Positions 1 through 13,500 of a stretch of DNA of 64,000 bases are shown here, piece by piece. Position 1 is the stretch's first letter; every line of letters begins with the position of its first letter. A program made the position numbers and the translations under genes. The notes below the pieces were generated by a model that saw only the letters and a program-made list of their open reading frames with translations, was not told the DNA's origin and searched no databases. Origin of the DNA: Xiphophorus maculatus (Eukaryota > Chordata > Actinopteri > Cyprinodontiformes > Poeciliidae); contig NC_036459.1 of the NCBI RefSeq assembly GCF_002775205.1, positions 4,037,466-4,101,465 of the forward strand. Reading direction: 5' to 3'.

Positions 1-1568
1 TATATGAGACTTCATTTGAGTACACATACTCGCAGCACCAGTTCCCTGAAGATAGGTTCAAGCAGAGTTTACAGTACATTCATGCTTGGAAATAAAAGAA
101 ATAGGCTATAAAAGTAGGAAGCTAGCAGCACGGCTGTAATCACCATCTTTTATAATATCTTTTATTTTAGCCCCCTTGGTGGGATGGATCATGAATAGGA
201 ATTACCTTTGCAACAGGAGTTCTCCAGGTTTTCCCATCTCATTTGTTTTTGCTTGAATTAAAAATAACTTCTTTTTTTCCATCATTAGAAAAATTTATTT
301 GCGTAATAATTAATCCTTGGACTGAAACGATGTATCGCAACAGGAGACCTTGGGATTTTAAAATGTCACAATATTTCATATAAGGATGAATCAATTTAGT
401 TGCAGTAAGCATAACATTAAGAACTGAAGAAACTCCACCGCCGCTTTCAGATTATTGGTGTAGCAACATGACGAAGCAGGCAGATAATACATGAATAATT
501 TAAACACTATAGGAAAACATTATTTACACCTGGATTGTAGAAACAGATACCTAGTTTATTATGGAGCCCTTCATGAGTTCTGTATTTGATTTTGAATGTG
601 GTTTAAGCAATTACGATCCATTCTCATTTTTCATTATCAACAGAAAGTTGACTTATGTAAATTGGAAACTAATATCTAAAACTTTTTAGGTACAAAATGT
701 TTAGGTAGTGATTAATTCCTGGGTTGTGACGTGGTAGTATGTCAGCAGTATGAGATGTAAACTCCACCTGCAAAAAATAAGCTCATTACACGTCACAGTT
801 AGCAGTAATGCTGGCAGGCAACACTAATAAGGCTTTGGGGGGGGGAGATCCTCCCGTGCATGCAGTTTCGAGCACAACTAGGTCAGACTAGTAAATTACT
901 AATATGTGGAAAATTATGAAACTGTTTTGACACTTTTCTCCTTTCTGTTTTGAGTACTTTGGGATTTTCCCCCTCGTTATGCGTAGTGAAACCTCGCTGA
1001 CTGTAAGGAATTTATTGGCAAGGCCAATCTAAAATGCAATAATCTTTTCCTGCACCGAGTGCAACCATACTCAATTTAAAAATGATTATTCCATTAAACA
1101 GCAGCTCATGTTGCTCCTTACCAAAGTGCTAATCACTGCAGTGCACGGCTGTCCAAGAGCGTCTTTCAACAGTTTGGGTTTGTCGCCATTCCCATGTCAA
1201 CAGGGCGGTATTTTCTCTGACAACAATAACGTCAGAGTATCCCATTGTTACAAAAAACAGCATGTTATTTTCCCATGAGGGTGGTTAGAGGGAGGAAGCA
1301 AACAAAAACATTTCATTAGGTCTTATACTTTATACTTTTTTTTTTACTATAGCAGTGGATTGAGGAACTAAGAGTTCTCTAGAGTTGCACAAAGAAATGG
1401 ATTTCTACTGGATATTACCTTGCTTATACATTTATAAGCATATGATAACGTGATTCATGCCTCTTTTTCAAGTTTTGACCTAAACCAAGAGTGTATATAA
1501 ATATATGTGTGGGTGTATTTCCTTTCCCATATTTATTTAGTTGTTTTGCTTTTTCGTTTCTCTTTCAG
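1..1568 (+). other. tmtc2: tmtc2 intron (upstream part)
   Basis: No coding exon was recognised here on either strand. It is AT-rich non-coding sequence ending in a pyrimidine tract and AG at 1567-1568, the acceptor of the first visible tmtc2 exon. The N-terminal tmtc2 exons, about 215 codons by comparison with human TMTC2, must lie left of the window. Confidence 0.75.
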
Positions 1569-4500
1569 AAAAAGAACCTAAGTGTTTTGCTGAGTCTCTG
1601 CATGCTGGCCTGCTGGGGAGTCATTTTGCTGTCAGTCCGCCTCTACTGGATGGGAAACAAGCCTCCAAACTTTTCCAACTCAGACAACCCAGCAGCTGAC
1701 TCTCCACATTTTCTCACTCGAACTCTAACATTCCTCCACTTGCCTGCTGCCAATGCCTGGCTCCTGCTCTGCCCGGACAAACTCAGTTTTGACTGGTCCA
1801 TGGATGCCGTGCCCTTGGTCAGGTCCTTGGCCGACTGGAGGAACCTTCACACTGCTGCCTTTTACTGCGGGTTGATCCTCCTGGCTTTGTTCGGCTTCCG
1901 CGGTGCCACAGTCGCAGCGAAGGAGACCAACGGGAAATCCCATCTAACAAATGGAAAATCGGTCACAAATGGGAATGGTTACCATGCCCCTGACACAAAC
2001 CAAAACAGGGATCTGCCAAAACCCACTCTCAATGGGTCTGCTGTACCTCACCGCTGTTACTCCCACACATCCCTGCCCCCCACAGAAAGCTTAGTTGTGT
2101 TTTCATTGGGAATCCTGGCATTGCCTTTCATCCCGGCCACCAACTTATTCTTTTATGTGGGTTTTGTGATTGCAGAGAGGGTACTTTACATCCCCAGCAT
2201 AGGCTACTGCATACTAGTTGCGACAGGTGCACGAACGTTGTATGTTAGACTGAGGACAAGAGCCTGCAAGGCTGCAATGTTGTGTCTTTGCATCGGACTC
2301 GTGCTACTGAATGGGCTCAAAACAGTTCAAAGGAACAAAGACTGGAGCAACGAAGAAAATCTTTACAAGTCTGGGATCCATGTGAACCCTGCAAAAGGTG
2401 AGAAGGTCTTCAGTTATCAGGATATCTGCTAGCCCTGTATGTGTGAGGTACCTTGCAAAAATGTCTATTTTCTTTGAACATTTTCACATTCTGCAATTAC
2501 AAATCTACTTGTATTTTATTGAGACTTCACTATAAAGACTAGCACAAAGTTGTGCATAATTTGGAAGCAAAAATATGTCCACCCAATGGACCGACCTTCT
2601 TCACCTTGTGGATGGTGATGTGCAGAGTTAGCTCTGTAGCATGTACGCTAAAATGTCACACAGTAGTCTCATCTGAGCAGAACCCTTTCTACTGCATGTT
2701 CGCTTTGACCCAATATGGCTTATAGCAGAAATTTGTGTATGTTTTCCTTTCAATTCAACTACTACTACTTTGTGTTGATCTATCATATAAAATCCATTGA
2801 AATTACATGAATGACAAGGCATGGAGTGTTTTACAGGATATGAGAAGCATTGCAAGACAGTGCAAATGAGTCCAATCTAAAGTTGGAGAATTTTCAGCAA
2901 AGACCAAGAATTTGTTTTCCCATTTTGTGAGTGTTGATTGACATACAGTATGTCTCCTGTAGCCTGGGGAAACCTGGGAAACGTACTGAAGAACCAGGGC
3001 AAGATGGCGGAGGCGGAGAAGGCATACCGAAATGCTCTTCACTACAGAGGGAACATGGCTGACATGCTGTATAACCTGTGAGTGTTCACACAATGTCACA
3101 CCTCCTCTCTTAGCAGAGTCTTGACACAAATAAGCTCTGATTCTGTGAGGAAGTGGCAGCATCAGACCAAGACCTGCAGAATAAAAGAAAGGCAGAAATA
3201 ACTTAGAGGCTGCAAACTAAAATAGATCCAGTGCAGCAGTAATAGAGCTGGCGAGACACACAGCAAGAGTGTGACAGACAGGAAATAACTTTTGTGTGTC
3301 CCTCGAGGCTCTTTGTACCTTCTGCTCCTGATTTGATCAGTCGTGTTTGCAGAGCCTGTGGGAGAACACGAAACAATTTCTAATCCAGCAGGGGTCAAAG
3401 GTGCCGAACCACCCGACGGATCAACATTGTTCTGCTCCCGTCTCTCTTCTCCTCTAAAGTTGTGGGCATCAATAAGCTGCCAATTCAACAAAAAGCAAAT
3501 GTGTCATGTCATTCTAAGAGACAGAGAAGCTGTTTGTGTGTGATAGATGTTAGGATATATTGTACTGTTATGGTCTTTGAGAATATTTTGCTTCCAAAAT
3601 TTCACTTATCTTTTTTTAGAAACTGTCAATTAAATTGGAGAAAACCTGTGGAACAGTTTGTAGTGATGTAAAGTTTTCATACTTTTCTGTTTTCCATCAG
3701 GGGTTTGCTGCTGCAGGAGAACGAACGTTTCTCTGAGGCGCTGCAGTATTACAAGCTCGCTATTGGGAGTCGACCAACTTTGGCATGTAAGCCGAGTCTC
3801 ATTTTGCTGCTGCCATGATATTGTAAAAACATACAAGAAAAGGGCGATCATTGATAAATTGCCTCCCTCCCCTTTGGTTTGGATTTGTCAGGATTGATTA
3901 CATGCCAGCCAATATTCTCTTATGAAATGCCATAATTCTCCAGTTTTAAAGTTGAATCGGTCGCTTTGTGGCCACGACGTGATTTAAAAGCCCTCATTCA
4001 GCTTGACGGAGAAGTGATAACATTCAATCTCACACCCGAGTGCTCACATGTGAGATGATCGTTTGTCTTTAACTTTACCAAGGGCGACATTAAATAAAAA
4101 GAGAAATTTCCCTTCAGCACATTCAGTGTGATGAATTACCTTTGAATCTTTGTGAGCTTTATCTCTTCCAGGTGAATGCATTTCTATTCCCCACTTTTCC
4201 TGTATTTATTTAATCAGCTTTTTGATCTCTTCCTTTCCTCTCTGTCACTATATTATTGCTGATACTCCATGATACTTCACTTTCTGATTGATTCTGATTT
4301 TTAAAAATGATTTATTGTGCTTTGTTACACTTGTTTTTATAATTTGTATAACTTAAATAGAAGGCTGTGTTTGAGAAAAGCACCATCTAAATAACACGTA
4401 CTTCCTATTTTTGTTGCTCCTCCTCACCATTTACTTGAGTCCAATTTCTTTTATTTTTTTTTTTTAGGAATGCCGGGATGTAGTTTATGTTTTTTTGGTA

Positions 4501-7500
4501 AAAAATTCAGGAAAAACATGCTTTCTTTACTTTTTCCTAACAACGGATAAGGTGGTTCATTTCAAAGAACGTTCTGGTGGTTTGTTTCAGAAATCATTTT
4601 CCTTTTAATTTTGTGCGTCTATTTAACTTAACCCTTGTGGTCTCTTGATATTTACTCGCAGCGGCTTACTTGAACACAGGAATAATCCTCATGAACCAGG
4701 GAAACCTGGAGGAGGCCAAGCGCACCTTCCTCACTTGCGCTGACATTCCAGATGAAAACTTGAAGGATCCTCACGCCCACAAGAGCTCAGTCACCAGCTG
4801 CCTGTATAACCTGGGGAAGCTGCTTCATGAGCACGGCCAGCAGGAGGTTAGTCTTGTTGACGAGTTTATATCCAATAGCACCGAAAAGACTAGAAGCAAA
4901 ACTGCTAAAATAAAACTGTTACATAAATCATTTTGCTTCATGTGAAACGAAGTCTCAGCTTTTAAATTGCCTCCCCTTTGTGCTGCAGGAGGCTCTGTAT
5001 ATTTATAAAGAAGCAGTGCAGAAAATGCCAAAACAGTTTGCACCACACAGCCTTTTCAACATGATGGGTGAGTTACAGCCGGATCCCTTTAAATGTGGAG
5101 TCTTTGTTTGCAGTCCAGTGTGTTAAGAGTTGAAATTGCACATTAACCACAACAGGGATTACTGCTTTTAAATGAGAACTCACTGTGATGCAAGTGCAAG
5201 TGCTCCAGTTTATGTGTGCTATAGAATTAAAACATACAGTAAAACAAATCGACTGGGCTCAATGCCGATTAAATATATGCGAACGCACTTTTGTTTCTTC
5301 CTTTAGAAGATGATTTAGGAAGACCTGTGTTAAACCTCGCTTCCCCTTCTGTGTTATTCTAACACTAATTACATTACTCAAAGCTCATCCTGATGACATA
5401 GTTGAGATTTCATGGGAATTAAATTCCTGGGACAGAGTAGAGAAGGATTAAGGAGTATGTTTAGTCAGGTGGTTTGAAGGTTTTAGGGAGCGGCAGTATT
5501 TGTATTAGTACAACGATGGCTAACGGATACTTTTTCAAAACTTGATGTCATTTAACTGGTTTGTTGTTACAGGCACCAGCTGCGTATCTTTCTTGGGATC
5601 CATCCCTACTGCCGATTCTTTGGATTTGTGTACAAAAATGTTAATGCTAGAAATTCTGGAGTATTATTCTTAAACGGGGTAGTTTTATGGTAAGGATAAA
5701 AAATATATGTATAAAACATAGTTCATCTATAGCATTAATGACTTACCATTGGGTTGTCTCAACCAAAACTTCCTGCCCATGATACAGATTGGGGGAACTG
5801 AGATTTCCCGACAACCAATCCCAGTTTGGTATTTCATTTAAGTCAACGCCGTCGAAAATAAAACAAGATGATCCATACAGGGATTCATTAAAGTCACAGA
5901 AGTCACTCTTAGGCATTTGTCTTGACAAATTGTACCGATTGGTTATTCAACAGTTACTATGGTGTAACTAAGCATATTGAGTGAATATGTAAGACGCCCA
6001 AAAGACACTTCCATCTTCTAAAAGTAACTTTTTAATCTTTTATTTTTTTTAAACTTCTATAACTAATATTTATGTTAATATTACACTTAAAATTCTAACT
6101 GTATGCTCTGGTGTGTGATGTGTTTCAGGAGAGGCCTATATGCGGCTGAACAGGCTGGAGGAGGCCGGTTACTGGTACAGAGAGTCCCTCAAAGCCAAGC
6201 CTGACCACATCCCTGCCCACCTCACCTACGGCAAACTATTGTCAATCATTGTATGTCCCTTTGCAGACACACAAACGTACACCGGCAGTACAGATGTACT
6301 AAACATTATGATCATTCCAATGGTTAATAAGACCGAGGGTCTGTTACTCTAACAAACTGCTTTGTTAGAACTGTATAATTGTACGTTGAAATTTCTTTGG
6401 GAGTTAAAAGAGTTCAGATAAGGAATTTTTATTTGTAACTGAATATGTTCCTGGTGTTATTTCTGCAACAATGTTTGTTAAGAGATATCCCAGACAAAAT
6501 AGCAAAAACTTGGAGTGGTAATGTTATGCTGTGCAGAAAAAAGATCTCATTTCCTCAGCTTCCAGCTTCTCTGCCATGCTGTGACAACAAAAGCAGACGT
6601 GACAACAGATGTGTTCACAGCTGAGCTGGGTTTAGATTGGGGGAAATGAACTGTTTGCCCTTTGCCACCCCCCCATCCCCACCCCCTCGAAGATGCATGA
6701 CCTCCTTCCTTCCTCAGCCCTAGGTGCAGAGTTGAAGACACGGCAAACCCCTGAGGCTGCGCACAGACTGTTGCGTACTTGCAGCTGTAATCTTTCAGGC
6801 CTCGATCCCACAGCTCCGTTGTTAGCTGAAATCTGAGGATAATGAAAACTTGTACTTACACATGTGTCGCCTCGAGTGGCCAGACATCTGCTTGGCTTTC
6901 TGGGACTCTGGGCGACAGAATCAAGGAAAATCCTAACGCACATCGACGTTCTCCGCTACGCAGAATGAAAAACAAGAGGATGGATGAATCTTCAATAAAA
7001 CAAAAGATGTCAGGCTTATAATGGAATTACTCCATTTCCTTATTAAATCACTTCAGTTTTGGCTGTAAACTCTCCGTCAATCAATGACACTGTTAGCATT
7101 GGGAAAGTTCCACCTGAACTTTTGCGCTCCTGGATAGGATTTCCAAGAGTACAACTTTGTTTTCTCATTTTTATCCCTAGCAAGCATCAGCAGAGACTGT
7201 AACACCCAGAATGGTTTTTGCTGAGGTCAGGATGTCTAATGTCACACTCGAGTTCTGATATTTTGGGGTCCATGTAAGATGAGCAGTTTTTTTAAAAATG
7301 TGGTCAGCCAGCATTAAGCTAATGAAAGATATAAATGCTGAAGTTATTGAGACGCCCTACTTAATCATTGAATACAGATGCTCCAAGCTCTTCCTTGTCC
7401 ACAAGTAGATAAAATAAACATCCATTTATAAACAAATGGTTTATAAAATAAGCGGTAAGCAGACAAATACATTTGTCTGCTTACTGCTTACTTTACAAAT

Positions 7501-10500
7501 GCATTTGTTAACCTAATGAATTTATCACCAAATTCCCAGAGATTGTCATTAAAAAAGCTTATTTTCTCCTTTCACATGAGCCAGAAACATTTCATAAAAT
7601 ATCCCAAAGGACAACCTTTGGTTTTCATAGACAGTTGGGAAGAGAAATTTAGAGCAAGCAGCCAAAGGAAATGTGAAATAGGCTATCCACAGCGAATATT
7701 CCTCCTCATTCATTTAGACCATGTTCAGACACGGGAGGAAGCTAATGAGGCAATGTTAATATGGACGGCCCTCTCATTTCCTATTGAATGGCAACCCCAC
7801 TGGCAATATGGAAGCAATCAGTGCTGAAGCATGAAGCAGAAGTGCTGCAGAGGAAGCTTTTTTTCTCTCAGTTTCAATGCTACTCCACACTTGTAAACAC
7901 AGATTTTGTTTTAAAACAGTTGCTGAAAATGCACAATTAGAACTAAATTACATAATAATTAATGGTTTCGTTAGAATCCTGATAATTTATGCTCCCCCCC
8001 TCACCAGGAAATCAGAATAATTATACAAAATATACACAAATATGAAATGTAATACGTGTTTTGCTCTATCCTCCTCCTAATTATACCAAAATGGAAACAT
8101 CTAAGCTTTATTACACGCCGTAACTTGTCTGCAATTCTCTTTCAGGGGGAGAAAAATGAAGCAGAGAAATACTACATGAGAGCAATTCAGCTCGATCCAA
8201 CTAAAGGAAACTGTTACATGCACTATGGTAAGAAGCAGAAAACATTTATTAATAGACACAGTGAACCTCTTTTCACTTTGAAAAGGTGTTTCAGATGTTT
8301 CAGGTGTTTCATATCTGTCGCTCATCACATTTCCAAAAATATCTTTGCAGTTTTCTCAGTAGTTGACAGCACATTGCTTTTAATGTGATGAACAAACCTA
8401 AAGTCAGGAGATTTCTATATGTTAAAGGCTATTGTTTTAAAATATATTAAAGGTATTACACTTTTTTTTCCAGAAGATTTAACATTTTGTTCCGGTATTT
8501 GTTAGACTGACCCTAACAGTTACAAATGTCATGATTTTCTCGGGGCCTTGGCTTTACCTGACCACTGATGATTTCACTCTGCCTGTAAGTCCCTCCAATG
8601 GAACTGATAGTCTAGAAGTTTCCAATTTGTTAAAGGCTTTTTTGTTGTGATCTACACTTGACCAACAATGAATGAAGGGAGGACTTGTTTGGATTTCCAC
8701 TCTTTAAATGTACTCTCTGAGATGAGTTTAGTGGTAAAGTCATGTCACATCTTGGCTGCAAATTGACAGGCCCTTCTTTGATTTGAACATGTAAGCTTAT
8801 AAAAGCAAACTGAATTAAAATGGGGATTAAAAGATTGACATTTTTTCCTCTTTTGAAGAGGAAGTTGGATTAAAATCTAACAGGAGTAGGGGGATTCCGT
8901 ACCCCATTCTCCTATGGGCCAGGGCCTGTTATTGATTGAACTCAAGGTTTATCTGCAGCCCCTTTACAGCTAACAACACAAAGTACTCTAAGTTGATGCT
9001 CGCAGCTATTAAAGTGTGAGCCGTTTGAAGTTTCGCAGACAGCGCGGACTCATGTTGAGATACAGAGTTTACTGTACGCTACAGACAGAAAAACATGGCA
9101 CGGTGTTGCCCTTCCGCTTCTGTTTCATTCCAGACTAGAGAAACAGCCTCCTTTTGGTGCTCCACGTTAATATCTCTAGGATATTCAGAGGAAATGAAAA
9201 CCGTCCTCATACTGAAGGCCCCGTTGTGCAATGCCCTCTTTCTCCCCTTCCTTATCTCTCTCCGTCCCTCCTGCTTCTTTCCCTCATCTGATATCTTTTC
9301 GTTTAGCTTGGTCGGCAGCAGGAGGTCTGTTGCTGTCTTTGGAGCGAGCCGTTTCCTGCTCCGACGCCCTCACGCTCTTTGCTCTCTGTTGTTGTTGTTT
9401 TTTCCACCATTATCTTGTAGTCTCTTGCTAAAGGTGCTGTTTTTTTGTGGGCTGTTCATTTCTTTATCTGCAATCTGTCTGCTGCAGTTATTGTTGATTT
9501 GCTGGATGAGCCTCAAGTATGAGTTTGTAAGGGAGTGACGATATCAGTCCACAGAGTCCCTCAAAAGATAAATATGCGGTCATGCCCGTGGGAGTGCACT
9601 CGAATGCTGCAGACGAAAAGCTCCTCTTTCCGGTCACTGTGCCCTGCAACACATTAAATAACCCTCTACACGACCCAGTGTGGGCCGCTTTCGTTCAAAT
9701 CCACTCACAAGGCAAAGCAAGAAACCTCATCTGAGCCTCCGCACATCCCTGTCCTCTTTTATTTGGCAACATCTGTCGTCGGGCTCCGCTGATACTTTAC
9801 GGGCACTTTGTGAAAGCCTCACCAGGTGGCGAGACTCCCCCAGGAGAGCGCATGAATTACCTCCATCTCGTCTTTATTCTGGAACAACAGCAAACAAAGC
9901 AATCACAGCCCCACGTTTTCAGTCGTGTCTCTCGTTTTTCTCTTCCTGTCCTTCAAAGTTGCCAATCATCTGGGGTCCGTCTCCAAAAGCCCCCCTCACC
10001 CCCGTCTTTTTGGTTTACTTTGACAAGTAACTCCCATCACACCAAAGCAGCATGGTATGAAATGAGAATTGAAAGCCTCCCCCCGAAGAAAAGTAATTCA
10101 AAGAAAAAATCCCACGCGCTTCAGGAAAAGGTTCTTTTTGCTCGCTAGCTGAAAGAAGCTTTAAACCTCTTATAACTGTTGAGCTTATATTAGTGCATGT
10201 TATGCCCTTAATGACAAAGCTATATTGTTTTTGGAGGAAATTAGCAGTGGTGTGAACAAAAGCTGCTCATACTGTATTCAGCATAATAGCTCTCTTCTTT
10301 GTTTTTCCTAATTCTTTGTCATTTTTAACAAAATTTATCAAACATTTTGACTCAATTACTATACTTATTTGTCTGAATTTGGGGAATGTTTTTAACTGTC
10401 TTCTCCTATTTTTTTGTCAGGAAGATTGCAAAAATGTACTGATATGGTAAAAGTTGTCTATAAAAATGTCTGTCTAAGTAGATTTGGTTAGGAAAATGTG

Positions 10501-13500
10501 ATGCCTAGCAACTTTTCAGAATAGAGATTTTTTTAGAATTATGACATGAACCTAATGATTGCAAAAACGGAGAAAAAGCCTCTTAAAATGCATATTTTTG
10601 AACAGCACTGCAGCTGAAACCATAACTGATTTAATGAGCCATTTGCAGTTTCACTGTACCGGCCGTGTGTACTTAGACTTGCAAGGCTTAATCTTTGAGA
10701 CAAGCATATGCTACTGGCAGGATCAACCAGGTAGACCCCCCGAAAAATCTTTCCTGAAGTGCAGCTGAAATGCACTTGACAAACAGATAAAGGCATATCA
10801 AGGATTCAGTGTAATTAAATGATAGCTGTTAGGTTTAGGGTAGCATATTGGAGACAGCTTTAAAAACTAAACTATCACCTAGGAACCACGATCTTAGTTA
10901 TGGGTTTTACTCATATTCTTCGATTATTTATTCTATATTTTGAAGTCTGCCCTCTGTTCTGTTGACACCATGCTGATTAAGGGTGAATAGAAACAAAAGA
11001 AATAATTTGTGCACCTCCAGGTCAGTTCCTGTTGGAGCAGTCTCGCCCTAAAGAAGCGGCGGAGATGGCTGAGAGAGCTGCCGAGCTGGACATGGATGAA
11101 TTCGACGTGGTCTTCAACGCTGCTCACATGCTCAGGTCGGCTGCCGCCGCTCGTAAACATTCAAACAACTGGGGGGCTTCCCCACCTTCCATGAATGGCA
11201 ACATGTTTCCAGAAATGTCTTGGAATTCCATATCTGTCGCCAACTCTTTCAGCATTTATGGTTTCATTCCAACGCTGTGTTTTTATGGTGTCATTTCAAA
11301 ATGAAAGTCATACGATAAACATAGGCTGTAAAGATCTATGCAGTTTCAGTCCGTCTTAATGAGGTTTTACCCCGGGGCTTATAAAGAGAGCCGCTGGAGA
11401 ATTTTCCTTCATAAGTCTGGCAAGCGCATCCGCAGGCAACTTATAAATCCTAAAGAGTGTCAAAAGGGACTTCACACAACCTCCCTCTCCCAGCATCTCC
11501 GTAGCTGGATGGAATATTGGAATGATGAGCCTTAATTCTTTTCTGCTCGACATATCTGCTGAAGTCATTACTGCCTGCCGGCATCCCGGCGCAGAGGATT
11601 TGTAACAATTCGACATTCTCAGAGCTTGGCTGTGGTTTGCCGCTGAAAGCACGGGAGTATATCTAGATGACAGATTAGCCTGCCGTGTTCCGACTGACTG
11701 GTTCTTTCAGCCGCGAGGCTTCATGACATCAATCCAAAGTGATTAGGGCTTAATGATGTGACAAACACCTGTTAGCGCTAACGCGCGTTGTGGAGATGAG
11801 CCGCAAGTCTTGGCTTGTGCAGATTTTTATCCAAAGTCGTTAACAAAACTGGAACACCCAACGAAAGCCGATATGTCTTAATAACATATTTGAACTAAAA
11901 TGAGAAATTCAAGCAATACGAATGAACAATGAAAGCAGTAGAAACGAGTTTAGGTGTTCTCTAAAATGCAAAAAAAGTACTGAGGGATAAAGAAAAACAC
12001 CCCACATTTATTCCTTGTTATAACTGCTAAAAAGAAGCACAGTGGCACACGACTAAAAGATCACTAGTTAGCGTTTTAATGAGTTTTGTCTAGTTAAAAA
12101 CGTAACTTGTTTCAGTGTGCTGCCAAAGGTTTTATGACACATTATTGTAAGATCGAAGGAGCTATCTGAGATCTTCAAAAAGAAGATTGCAGCGTTGTTA
12201 GGTTGTCGGAAAACAGCGTAACTTGAAATCGGTCATTTCTGAAAGAAGTCTCCAAAAACCCTAAAACATCAAAGGGACTCCAGCAGAATCTGGCTATATG
12301 ATGTGAAAGTTTATTTCTGCACAGTCAGAGAGAGACTTTTAAGGGAAATGTGCAAGAAGGAAAACTTAAGTCCAAAGACTGAAATTTTCCCAGAGAGAAG
12401 ACCAGAGCTTCTGGAATAATGTTCTTTGTACAGATTTGTCTAAAACTACCCTTTTTTTAGACCAGTACAGAGGACATGTGTCATAAACCAACATCATGGG
12501 AAAAGAAACTCATAACTGTGGAGCATGGAGGTGAACATGTCATGGTTTGAGGTTTCTTTGCGGAAAGAACTGGCTGAAAACTTGGAAACAGAAAGTGGTA
12601 AGCTAAGGAAAAGCCCAGACCTTGATCTTTCTGAGGATGATTTGAAATGTGTCAAGCATGAAAAAACATTTTATAATTGAAAGCAAAGACTGGGGTAAAA
12701 TGTTCATCTGACTCATATCTTTGCTAAACCAGGTGACGATAACTGTTAGAGTTTCATTGGATATATAGTATATATATATAAACATTTGTTGTCCATGTGC
12801 AAAAGAAAATCATTTTCTTTTCCAGAGATATAAATTAGATTGCACACTAATATGGAACATTTCCTAGAGTGAAAATTATTTCGGATGGCTACATTTACTT
12901 CAGCCTTCCTGAGTCTATGTGCTCTTTTAAGGTTCTAGCATTCCCCAAAACAAAACAGAGGGACGAGGCAAAAACGCTGAGAGTTTGAACCCAAGCGAAC
13001 TCAAGAAGCTGAAGCCATATTTTGCTTATGTCGCAGCTTTGTGAATATAAATTGCATTGCCAGGAAGGATTTAAATTTTTTTTTTTTACTTTATTAGTTT
13101 TGGCGAAGCAAACTCTTTGTGTGTTCTTTGAGTGTTTTTCTACGTATGGAACGCATGAACTGTTGCAGACTAATGTATCCGGCTGTGACATGTGAGGGAG
13201 GACTCACTGATGTTTCAAGGCTTTTTGGCTCCAGTCGCCTCTTTACATCCGTGGGATCAGAGTGAATGCTGACCAACTCCAGTGTTATTAACAAGTGTTG
13301 CAACACAAAATGCTTAATGCTTTATTTCATCATAATCTACCTTACTGAAGTCCATGAATGCAATCTTCTGATCACTTTATGGAAGCTAAAACTATTTAAC
13401 TGCTTCATAACATATCAGTTCTATGTGAAGGTCAATATTTAGAGAATTACACATTTTATTTAGCAGTTTCTGTCTATCCACACGCTCATATTCAGATTTT

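Noticed and set aside
1491..1568. Start of tmtc2 at the ATG at 1491
   Set aside because: Sequence before 1569 is a pyrimidine-rich intron end; homology to TMTC2 starts after the AG at 1567-1568.
9095..9538. 147-codon plus-strand frame in a tmtc2 intron
   Set aside because: No family resemblance, no splice or promoter context; low-complexity Ser/Leu/Phe content.
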